A stretch of DNA of 64,000 nucleotides from Meloidogyne chitwoodi (taxonomy: Eukaryota > Nematoda > Chromadorea > Rhabditida > Meloidogynidae), in the NCBI GenBank assembly GCA_015183035.1, contig JACZZP010000010.1:2378460-2442459 (forward strand), written 5' to 3'. The position numbers were made by a program, and so were the translations under genes. Positions within the stretch are counted from its first letter, which is position 1. Each line of letters begins with the position of its first letter. Below, one piece after another: positions 25,801 to 40,777 of the stretch. A model generated the notes under the pieces. It made no database searches, had not been told where the DNA came from, and worked only from the letters and a program-made list of their open reading frames with translations.

Positions 25801-27853
25801 AGACGGTCGAATCAGATAGCAAAGAGGATTTCTAATGAAATTAGAAATACTCGTCCAAGTATGATTTTTAATTATTTGATTTTTTAATTTTAAATTTAAG
25901 CAACACCAGAAGGCTTAAGTTCTAGTCAACTCATATTAAGAGTTGAAAAGCATCTCTCCCCTTCTGAATGGAGAATTTCAGCGGAGAATGATCTTGCCTC
26001 TTATCTTGCTTCTGCGCTAACAGCAAAACAGCGCGAAAAATTTAAACATTGTTTACGAGAATTTGGACACGACAGATTAGCTCCAACAACTCAAGTCAAA
26101 AAATTAAAAAAAGAATGGTCTAAAGGAGTGGAATGGAAGTGGGTGAATAATTCTTATGTTTGCATGAATGTTGCGCAAGTTCTCTCTTCAAGGCTTACAA
26201 TTTTATCAAAATTTGGTATGCTTGAGTTTTTAAAACTTTTAACCCCTAATCTTAGGGCAACTTAAAATTAATGAAAATTTTCACGATAAAATCATGTTAA
26301 TCGTAACTGGAGATAAAGGCGGAAGATCAACAAAATTCTGCATGGTAATTGGAAATGTGGAGAGACCCAACAGCCCATTCAACCTTTCTTTGTTAGCAAT
26401 TTATGATGGCGATTATAATAGAGAGAACTTGGAAGTCAAACTTGGTCCAGTACTTCAACAATTAAATCTTATGCAAAATATAACATTTACACGAGATGAA
26501 GAAGAGATTACACTTGATATAAAATTGTTTGAGTAAGATATAATAAAAATTAAATTTAAAATTAAGATTCATCTGTGCCGATCTCAAGTTCACAAGTGCT
26601 TTCATAGGTCATAGAGGTGCAAGTTCCAATTTCCCTTGTACTAAATGTTTAGTTGTCAAGGAGCAACTTGGTATAAAATGCTGTGAAGAAAGAATATTAA
26701 CTACCCATACAATGGACAATTATTCAATGTTTGGACCACCGCTTTTATCTATTCCTGCATCTCAAATTATTCCTCCAAGCTTCCATCTGCTACAAGGAAT
26801 ATCTCAACGAATAATTGATGCAATTAATGATTACTGTCAACATTCTGGAAGATCAATTGAAAAGATTTTAAACAATGCTCATGCCAAAATGGATCCTCGA
26901 AAAAAAAACTTTACTGGTTTTTAATTTTTTTAATATATTTAGAGAATTTTTTAGGTGCTGCACTCCATCGTCTTATTACGGGACAAACAAGAGAAGAACT
27001 CAAAACAATACTTCCACCAACTCAATCTTCTGTTATTCTTTGTAGAATGTTGGAAACAATGGCTGAGATTTATAGATTGGCAGACGCCTCATTTCTAGAC
27101 CAAAACGAAGTCGAGAATCTTAAAAAGGCAACAAAAAATCTCTATAATGATATACAGGTTTATTTTTTATGTTTAGATTCAAAAATAAAATTTAGGAACT
27201 TCGTGCAAGATTTGAGAACTTAAATTTTCGTGCACGTCTCGCCTCTGGTCAATTGAAAATTTTCAAACCCACACCAAAGCTTCATATGCTTTGTGCTCAC
27301 GCAACTGAATTTGCTGAAAAAAAACGGTTGGTGGAGCTGGATATCCGAACAAGGGATTGAACATTTGCATTCGCTTTATAATCATCTTGTAAGTTTTAAT
27401 TTTCAAATTTTGACTGTTTACTACTTTAGGCTGTTCAATATTGCAACACCGGCGATGTAGATAGAACAACAGAAAAGCTAGCTCAACATCAGACTCTCCT
27501 TAATAGACTTAATGATAGAGGAACGATGAAAAAAATTTATTGATTTTATTTTAATATTTCTTTCGTTATTTTAGATTAAAATAAATAAATTATTAATGAT
27601 CTCGCTGTTGGGGCATTCAAATTTGGCTTTTTTGTGTTGAAACTGCCAGGCGAGATGCCAGCTGCGATGAACCGACATTATTTAAAATGAACGCGCGTTG
27701 TGTATAATGTCTCTATGGTTTTACAACGCTATTTTCGCATACCCCAATTTCCCGTTTAACCCGCCGTGAAAGGTATCATCTATGTAAATTTTTTTAATTC
27801 TTCAGTTGACAATAAACGGATGTAAAAAAACGGTTTCTTTAATAAATAGTTAA
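22842..27853 (+). CDS. FLYWCH/WRKY-like zinc-finger protein, interrupted by an intronic transposon
   Basis: Host gene whose coding exons lie at 22842-24919 and about 27806-27853. Early exons read YVEIDRFETEKQLKNWLQTQ, then QYACIFRRRKGYCCRVQMRV, and IVEVLPVPHDHNFYGPL. The Cys pair followed by a spaced H-D-H resembles the FLYWCH or WRKY-GCM1 zinc-binding fold seen in MULE-associated and nematode regulatory proteins; this is inference. A helical segment (VDELKHSFNSITKMQQQQNQ) and a Ser-rich basic part (SRKSRHAYRQRRRELSYKF) follow. The exon ends GMM at 24919; the next GT donor (24920) would originally have paired with the CTTCAG acceptor near 27805, leaving a 44-nt intron and the short tail LTINGCKKTVSLINS. 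The 2837-bp transposon sits in that intron. Confidence 0.6.
24926..24931. repeat. Target-site duplication AAAGGT, left copy
   Basis: Direct repeat flanking the GDKGG transposon; the other copy is at 27769-27774. It lies 6 nt inside the host intron. Confidence 0.8.
24932..27768 (+). mobile_element. DNA transposon with 22-bp TIRs and 6-bp TSD, encoding a GDKGG DDE protein
   Basis: Terminal inverted repeats 24932-24953 and 27747-27768 read CACGGCGGGTTAAA then Y then GGGAAAT and differ at one base. The element is flanked by direct repeats AAAGGT at 24926-24931 and 27769-27774. Taking out the element and one AAAGGT restores a normal 44-nt host intron (GTAAGG...CTTCAG), which independently confirms the ends. 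The element is 2837 bp and holds one multi-exon gene on the same strand as the host. The ends start with CAC, as in Transib/RAG and Chapaev-type elements, but a 6-bp duplication fits neither neatly, so I do not assign a superfamily. Confidence 0.85.
25224..27543 (+). CDS. DDE-type transposase-like protein of the GDKGG family, frameshifted near the end
   Basis: Exons run from ATG 25224 (preceded by TTTAG) to stop 27543. N-terminal basic region (MKTRSFSKRKLDAINIRW), then an array of TQT motifs (about 25440-25655). The core follows: GLSSSQLILRVEKHLSPSEW, a block EKFKHCLREFGHDRLAPTTQ, then LIVTGDKGGRSTKFCMVIGN (26294-26353), LLAIYDGDYNRENL, FICADLKFTSAFIGHRGASS, PCTKCLVVK (a CxxC knuckle), and near the end GWWSWISEQGIEHLHSLYNH. 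Asp in GDKGG, Asp in ADLKF and Glu in SEQGIE are candidate catalytic residues of an RNase H fold. The segment order, including CxxC and the final SE-x2-E block, parallels the RAG1/Transib core, though I only infer relatedness. Related GDKGG proteins occur, as I recall, in nematodes and cnidarians as uncharacterised proteins. An 8-A run at 27317-27324 shifts the frame just before the last motif. Confidence 0.7.
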
Positions 27854-27919
27854 ACAGTTCAACCATTATAATTCTAGATATTCCATTGGCGGGCAAGTGA
27901 ACTTTTCTCAGCCTGTCAA

Positions 27920-28959
27920 ATGAAACGTCGAGAACTTGTCGGAGCGGGAAAACATGTGGTTTGTACCATTTTTCTACTGCTAATTTTTATCCACACCAAT
28001 AGGCTTATTGTTAGGTTATTTTACTCACATTATGCTAATATATTTTTTACTTATACAGATGTACCGTGGTATTGATGTAACTGAAAAAATCTACCGTGTT
28101 GATTGCTCAAGGGATTTGGTGGTAAGACAAATAAAAAATCTTAAATTTATAAGGGTAATAGGATCATTCAATATTTCATCATCTTTCAATTTCACTAATT
28201 TTTAATAATTTAATAATGGTCGTCGCTGTGGTCAAATGGTAGCAGATTCTCTTTGGCCACGTGGATATTTTCAACGAAGAATGTTGTTGCCGATTCTTAA
28301 GGGTGTTAACCACAGGTATAATTTATATTTATAAAAATTGAATTAAAAATTTGAGAAGCAAGAAGCGTGTGAATGGCTTAGCAAGAAGTCCGGTGGAAGA
28401 CGATCAATTTGAAACATTTAAAGGTGAAATTTTTGCAAGAGTGCAGTGCTAATTGGACTTGTTAACACATTTTTATTTTCAGTGGCGTTATTACTGTTGG
28501 GAGGGTTTTTAATGGACGAGACTGATAGATACAAATGGATGGAAACAGCACGAGAGGGTGTAAATCAAAGAGGCCTAGGTTCTTTATTATTATTCTAAAA
28601 AAAAATTCTGAAATTTATGAATTTAGATGAACTGGCTAATTCTAAAAGAGCACACTATGAATACGATGGTGGACCTTTATTCGCAAACGATGTAGATAAT
28701 AATGAGTTTGAAAATGAAGTAATGGATGCAGTTTCTGAAGGGGGAAGTATAAGAAAACTTAGCAACATTTTTGTTGACGAAGACTATGTGGTATAATTTT
28801 TTTATATTAATTTATTGAAAAATTAAGTGTTTGTAATATTAGGAGAACAAAATCCATGAACCTATCTCAGAACTTCCTACAAACTTTGACTTTATTAAAA
28901 ACTATGAAACTCTAGTATCGACTGAACAACAACCAAAAGAAAATTCTGAAGAGCAATAA
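27920..28959 (+). CDS. Uncharacterised protein, several exons
   Basis: Coding segments that I can follow: MKRRELVGAGKHV (about 27920-27958), MYRGIDVTEKIYRVDCSRDL (from 28060), then MVADSLWPRGYFQRRMLLPI from 28236, VALLLLGGFLMDETDRYKWM, DELANSKRAHYEYDGGPLFA, and an acidic tail ending PKENSEEQ at 28959. A short hydrophobic stretch (VALLLLGGFLM) is the only membrane-like piece. The join before GRRCGQMVADSLW at about 28219 lacks an AG acceptor, so the gene may instead begin at Met 28236. I recognise no family. Tail composition (Glu, Asn, Ser) suggests disorder. Confidence 0.45.
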
Positions 28960-29433
28960 AAGGAAGATGAATATGGAATTGAATCATAGCAATCAAAATA
29001 TATCTAATTATATCACTGAATTATTTTTTTTGTTGTTTCATTTAAAAAAAAATTTACTATTTTTGGTTTTCAAAATGTATACGTCATTTATACATTCTTA
29101 TATTTACATTTTATATTTTCTCGCCTCTAATGTGATCTTTATGGAGTACGAGTCTGAAAATTTAAAATAAGAGAATATTTTTATTGATTAAAGATTTTTC
29201 ATCGTGAAAAGAATATCTTTAAGAATGTTGTAACGCGCATCTATAGAGAAACGCATTCGTTCATTTGCATGAAAAACAATTTAGATTGATATAAATAAGT
29301 TTGGGTCCTAAGATTAGCTTTACTATATTATTCTTTGATCACACACATATATGTAACATAAATCTCTTGATTCTATATTATTTTAAATTTTTTATATTAA
29401 TATTCTAGAATTTTCAGCATTTATCGTAAATTA

Positions 29434-30104
29434 ATGACGAACAAGGAGCGCACGTTTATTGCTATAAAACCTGATGGTGTACAGCGTGGACTTGTAAACA
29501 AAATTATTAAGCAATTTGAACAACGAGGTTACAAACTTGTAGCAATTAAGATGGTACAGGCAAGCAAGCAACATCTCGAGGTTCATTATCAGGATTTGAG
29601 CAAAAAGCCATTCTTTTCTTCTTTGGTGGAATACATGGCTTCTGGACCAATTGTAAGTTACAAAATACATGATTGGCGATTTCTATTTATTTTTTTTACT
29701 TTTAAGGTTGCGATGGTTTGGGAGGGTTTGATACGAGTTTTTTACTGTTAAATATGACAATTTTTGCTCAGGTCTAGATGCTGTAAAGCAAGGGCGCGCC
29801 ATGCTTGGTGCCACTGATCCATTGTCTAGCATGCCTGGTACGATTCGTGGAAATTTTTGCATTCAAACGGGACGAAACATCTGCCATGGATCGGATAGTG
29901 TAAATTATCATAAATTTATAAAATCCTAATAAGTTACATATAAGATATTAAGAAAAGTTAACCATTTTGATTTTTTGGTTCTTTGATCCTATGTAATTTG
30001 TTATATCTCAGGTTGAATCAGCAAAACGCGAAATCGCACATTGGTTTGCTCCACATGAAATTATCGACTGGGATTCGGCACAAGTAAAGTGGATCTATGA
30101 GTGA
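29434..30104 (+). CDS. NME: Nucleoside diphosphate kinase
   Basis: Transfers the terminal phosphate from NTPs to NDPs through a phospho-histidine. Four exons, 29434-29652, 29707-29725, 29772-29899 and 30012-30104, give exactly 152 residues, the standard length. Motifs: N-terminal [20 protein letters not shown], then [55 protein letters not shown], and the active-site [20 protein letters not shown] with the catalytic His, ending WIYE. Exon 2 is only 19 nt. All splice sites are GT-AG. Likely cytosolic (no presequence), equivalent to nematode ndk-1. Confidence 0.97.
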
Positions 30105-30560
30105 ATATCGAAAGTTGATTAAGTGTTAATAGACGTCAGTCTAGTTAATTTCCATGAGTTGTCTTTTACAATACTTATCTGTTGAATCTTCTATCTATCG
30201 TTAAAGTCATTTCACTATTTTTCGATAAATCTATAATAAGTACCACCAAGTGGATAGAATTTAATCGTATTTAATTAAAGTTATCGCCAGATAATATAGC
30301 CTTAAAAAACAGGTATACATTATTTATAATGTTTTAAGGCTGACATTATTTATTGGGCATTACGAGATTGGGCATTTCTATAACTGACGTTCTGGCATAT
30401 TATACACGTGCAATCTAGATTTTTGTTAGTTTTCTTTGAAAGTATTTTATTTAAAGTCTAAAGTCTACTCTCCAATTCACTGCTTGACAAATTTGTGATA
30501 GAACGGTTGGTATAACGATTAACGGGAGAGTTTCAAGGCCGATGAGTTCCTAGAAAGCGG
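30105..30560. other. Intergenic region
   Basis: The 3' flank of the NDP kinase and promoter of the next gene. No open frame or RNA that I can support; ordinary AT-rich DNA. Confidence 0.4.
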
Positions 30561-31545
30561 ATGTCGATACTCTATTTTATTTCACGTTTGATATTAATGT
30601 TGTTGATACCACCATATGTAACAACAGAAATAACTTTAGAAAAAGTGTCGATTAGGCCGGATATTCAATTACTTCCTTTATTAGATGGGCGGAATAATGG
30701 AAAGCAAAGAAGATTAGAAGGAGATGAAAAAGTTAGTTTTGCTGACATCACCCGTTCGACACACAATTTTAAATCTTACGTACAGCCAGTTGCACGTTAT
30801 TGGATCGCTCAAAGCGCGCCGTCTACACAAGCACTCGTTTCTAAAGAAAGTTGGGAACGTTATATTCGTTTTAAAGGTATCTGACTCATTTCATATTTAT
30901 TAGTTCCATATTTTATAGAAGAGACTTGCCGTAAGATTTTGGACGAGGATTATATGGCTGAGCTCCAATTGAACAGCACTGAAAGTGGTTATTTTCATTG
31001 GGAAGCAAACGAGTTTCATCGCAAGCTTCGTGATCGTCTGTTGCCTCAAGCACGAGGAGAAAGTTTGACGCTGATTGGTTCACATCTGTATGACAATTTT
31101 ATATCTTAAGATTAAAAATACTATTTAGGCTTAGTCATTTGGATCCACGTTTGTTTGCTTCAGAGCCCGGGAGGTGATCTTTTTTTACCTTTAACTGAGA
31201 AATGCTATTTAAGTTTTTGCGAGGCTAAACGGCACATTTCTGAAGCCGATGAGCGGCATAAATTGGCCAAAGAAGAGCAGCATATGTTTGAAGATTTTTT
31301 GATTAACAAGTTGGTTTAAAATGATAAATTTGGGATCCTTTTCTATTTTTTGATTGGTGCTTCTTAAATTTCTATAGGGAATGTTTTACTAAATTTATGA
31401 TAATCTTTTTTATTTGTAAAATTTTATGCATAATTTAAAAAATAGGGTGCTTCCTCCGGACATGTTCGCCCCTCGCCGTCCTCCACCGGCTGTGCCGACC
31501 TCTTCAAACTCAACAATGGCATCAAACTTTAAAGCCAAAAAATAA
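30561..31545 (+). CDS. Secreted or membrane-anchored protein, unrecognised
   Basis: Begins with a clear signal peptide or anchor (MSILYFISRLILMLLIPPYV) followed by TTEITLEKVS. Further exons join in frame: WIAQSAPSTQALVSKESWER, KILDEDYMAELQLNSTESGY, FHWEANEFHRKLRDRLLPQA, LIGSHLLSHLDPRLFASEP, then SFCEAKRHISEADERHKLAK and a Pro-rich end VLPPDMFAPRRPPPAVP...FKAKK. Introns are GT-AG; the last is about 130 nt. One N-x-S/T site (LNST). Predominantly helical, few Cys. I do not recognise the family. Confidence 0.6.
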
Positions 31546-32099
31546 TTGTATAATATAACCATGCGAAATCACTAGTCGTATATACTTTCTTCTCCACTTA
31601 TTTCAATTAAATTATTATTTTTGATCTATTTTCATTTCTTAATGTTATTTTACATAGGTGCTCTTTCTAGAAGATTTGAGAAGAAATTTTTTTATGGGGT
31701 ATTTATCTGGAATAGTCCTCCTTTCTTGGTATTTAGAAATTAATTTGACCTAAATTTGTATGGTTTTACCTTAAGAAGATAAAGCAAACAATACTTTAAA
31801 AATCTTTCTCTCCTATTTTCTTGTATATACTATTAGCATCTTTATTTTTTGTTTCTTTTAACTTTCATGGTAAATTTCGTTTTCATTTTCTCAATTATTC
31901 AATCTCTATACATATATTTATAGAACACATACTTTTTAGAAAGTATATTTAAATATAAATTTAAAAAATTTTTGCAATTTGCATTCAATTACATTTATAA
32001 AGCTAGTTTTTACTAATATCTTTCGAATTGGAAATTTGTTATTGTTTTTAAGATTGTAACGATTTTTCAGTTATAAAAAGTGCAATATAAATATCAATT
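31546..32099. other. Intergenic region before CSB
   Basis: About 550 bp of T-rich sequence with no supported gene. It ends with CGATTTTTCAG 29 nt before the CSB start, a possible trans-splice or 5' UTR acceptor. Confidence 0.35.
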
Positions 32100-37382
<5,283 letters not shown>

Positions 37383-37571
37383 TTGCTATAAATAAAGAAT
37401 ACCAAATGATCTCTAATACTTATTTTTGATATGTTAATTTATTACAATTTTTGATAAAAATTAATTTGGATTTGTATAATCAAAATCTTATTTTATATAA
37501 TTTTAATATATTTAAATATATTTTTCATCTTATTCATGTCTTACCTCGAGAGGTCTTACTTTTTCACAGTT

Positions 37572-40263
37572 ATGACGAAGTTTCGATTGCGTGTTAAAGG
37601 TTCAAAAGCTTTTAAGCCATCAAATGGAAGGTTTTATCAATTTAATAAAATCATAAGAAGTTTTTTTGTAAAATTTTAGTTCTTCAAGCAATTCAAAAGT
37701 GACAAAACATAGAAATTTGGCCAAGTTGGTTGAGTTTAACTAATTTACACTTGTTAATTTTAACAGAAACAAGAGGTTAGTTAATATTTCTTCAAAGACT
37801 ATTATGGATGATCGGCTGAATGCGATTGATAATGATTTTGACAGTGAGAACGCTCTTAATAAACACTTGCCCCTTGTCTTTATGATTGATTTTTATTGTT
37901 CAAAATTTTTTAATTACAGCATCAAATGTCACTTGGAGAAAATGATCAACAAATAAATGAGAAGAACCAGATATTGGAAACTGAAAGACATGTAAGTGCT
38001 AGTTGTGTATGTAATTTTCAAACTAAAGACCAGAGAAAGAAAAATCATATCGAGTTAACATCAGGCCATTTATGTTAAAAATAGCTTAAATTTACAGAGG
38101 ATGTCTTCAGAGTCTTTGGACCAAACAAGATTTTTAAAACACGACCAGATTCTTTGGAAGATGTTGCCTCCAAATCTTTTATTGCCATGCACTCTTGACA
38201 TAAAAATTACATTGCCCATGTTTGTGCCTATTCTAGGTATCTTTTTAATCTGTAAATAAATTAAATAACATAAGGTGCCGCATTAAATGAGCCTGAGTAT
38301 TGTTGTACTGCTCTCGCTTCGATTCGCGCTGCTCTTCAGATAGACAAAGATAACGACTTAAAAATTATGGAACAGTATGCGAAGAATTTTCTGCCAATTT
38401 TATTCAGCATATACACTAATGGTGTTGAAGATTGGGCTGCTGGTGAAAAAAATGTTGTCAAAATTGATCCTAATGCTGTTCATCAGTCAACCTTAGCGAC
38501 TATTCGTCTCTACATGCACACTATTCCTAAATCTCTACTCAAACAATATATTGCAATTGCAACGAGTAAATTAATAGAAAGTAATTCTTCCGTTTCTTTA
38601 GGCGAAGAAATGATTTCTGCACAAAAGGTATTTATCTTCTAAACTATTATTATAACTTTCATTTTTCGATTCTTCTCGCTGATATACTTACAGCTATGTG
38701 CGTTTCTGCTGATCTTAGCGATTCACAAACAATTTTTAATTCTATAAAACCTTGGTTTGAATCACATGAAAGGCCTCAAAAGAAAGCATACAGGTTGTAG
38801 AGTATTTAATGCGAATAAAAATATAACTTATATTTTAAGACTTGTATCGCAAATCTATCGTAGAATAAATGAGCATGACTTAAAACCGTTCTTTGTTGAA
38901 AATCAAGTATTTTTGAGGGAATTGATTAGGTCAGATGTTGAAAAAATTGGAGTGAGTTGAAATTGTTTATTTTAATTAATCATTTTTCAGCGTTCTTCTT
39001 TTCCTTGGCGTATCGCAATTTTCAGAAATGTATAATTTTAACAATTTAACTCTTGTGTATTGTAATGTGTTTATTTTAAGGTTGTCAACTCACTTAATAC
39101 ATTAGATAAACTTGTCGAATTTTGCGATTCAATTTACAATGAAATTATGGAACATTTGAATATTATCACTAGTAAAACTACGAGGCAGCAAGCAGCCAAC
39201 TGTTTAACAGAAATGAGCGAAGAACTGTTGCGTCTTTGGGTTAAAGAGTATGTTAAATATATATTAGTTGTGTTAATAGATTATTTTAAGCATATATACA
39301 TAATGAAATATAAGTATATATTAACTACTTATTTCAGGAATTCCTCTACGCCAAATCCTTTAGATACATTATTTTGTAAATTATTTATTACTATCAAAAG
39401 AAATTTAAAACAAAACATTAATGTTAACACACTTACGGCATTAACTATTTTAACGCGCAAGAATTTGAGAAATTTATCATCCGCATTGGTTGCACAGCTT
39501 ATTGATTACATAAGTGAGGTCTTGGTTTCATCAAAAGAAGCTAATGTTCGTCTTCTATCCATCCGGTATATATATTTATGATTTTTATGAAAAATACAGA
39601 GATATAAATGTAATTCAAGCGGTTTAATTACATATGTTGATGTGATTTATCACAGCGATTATGTAAACTTAAAATGTTGGTTGAAGTCTAGATTTAAAAT
39701 TTTTTTTAATAGTGTACAGAAACTCAACTCTAGGTTTAAGAATTTTTTCAGACCGTTGTATATCATATATAATAGTAAATTTTTTTTTATAAATTAAATT
39801 TATTAGTTTAATGCGTACTGTTTGTTCCAAAATGCAACCGTTCATGTTTGATCAATATAAAGTTTGTCAATAAATCTGTTGAAATAAGTATTTAATTTAG
39901 AATATAATACTTATGGCAGTCTTCTCTCAATCTACATGCTGTTCTACCGTCCGAATAAGAAAGGCAAATTCCTTACTGTTTGATCTTCTTATCAACTTGA
40001 TTGGTAAAAATTTTTTTAAGAATGTTAGAATCTATATAAAACTGTTAAAGAAAGATTGAATCTTAAAATTTTATACAGGTATTGAGGAAATTCTTTCATT
40101 TGTTAAATCTAATGGAAATTCTGCAGAAATTTGGATAAAAATGTTGAAGAATTCAAATAAAATGCGACGTCGAAAACTAAGACGGAGAATTTTGAAGAAA
40201 ACTGGTATTTCTAATGGTATAAGGAATAAATTTAAAAAAAGCTCTAATCAAAAATCACTTTGA
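37572..40263 (+). CDS. RRP12: RRP12-like ribosome-biogenesis HEAT-repeat protein, shortened
   Basis: RRP12 is a karyopherin-like HEAT protein needed for export and maturation of pre-ribosomes. Matching segments: WKMLPPNLLLPCTLDIKITL, then QYAKNFLPILFSIYTNGVED (human RFAKNFLPILFNLYG), ATIRLYMHTIPKSLLKQYIA, and SIKPWFESHERPQKKAYR (human TIRPYLESKAHGVQKKAYR), followed by a HEAT-like exon LTALTILTRKNLRNLSSALV and a basic end KMRRRKLRRRILKKTG. The start MTKFRLRVKGSKAFKPSNG jumps within about 170 codons to the part that lies near residue 650-700 in human RRP12, so the N-terminal half is absent. It lies 189 bp after CSB on the same strand, with CTTTTTCACAG 2 nt before the ATG, an operon-like layout. 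Confidence 0.7.
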
Positions 40264-40777
40264 AAACAGAAGCAAATTTTACACAATAAAAGTTAATATT
40301 AATTAAAGTCTAGGTTATTATTCATTAGTTAGATTTCGAAAAAATTATCTTCTGACGTTCAAGGTATTGGGTTGATTTCTAACATACTTAAGAGGAAATA
40401 TTAGGGAAATTTTCCTATTTTTGTCGCATTTTATACAACATTTATGTCGATGACTTTAAAACCTAATAAATTTCTAAGTTAATCAACCGCGATAACTTCA
40501 CCCTCTCATATATTGAGAGTTTTAAGAAGAGTCGCGAATGAAAGAATGAACTTTTGGCGGGGAATGATTTGATGTTCGATTTATATCGAGAGAAGGAGTT
40601 AAAATGATGATGGCGACATTTTCTTCGCCACGTATTTTTTGTAGTCTTATTTACCTAACGTTCGCGTTCTTATAAGTAATGATTTTTGGCTATTTACATT
40701 ACTTTTCAGATAATTATTTTTTTTTTTAGATTTTGAATAAATTACAGGTAATTCAGCTGGAATATCATATTCTAATT

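Noticed and set aside
24926..27774. Assigning the transposon to Transib because the ends start with CAC
   Set aside because: Transib makes 5-bp duplications and has a different end consensus; the observed 6-bp TSD and GDKGG core do not allow that call.
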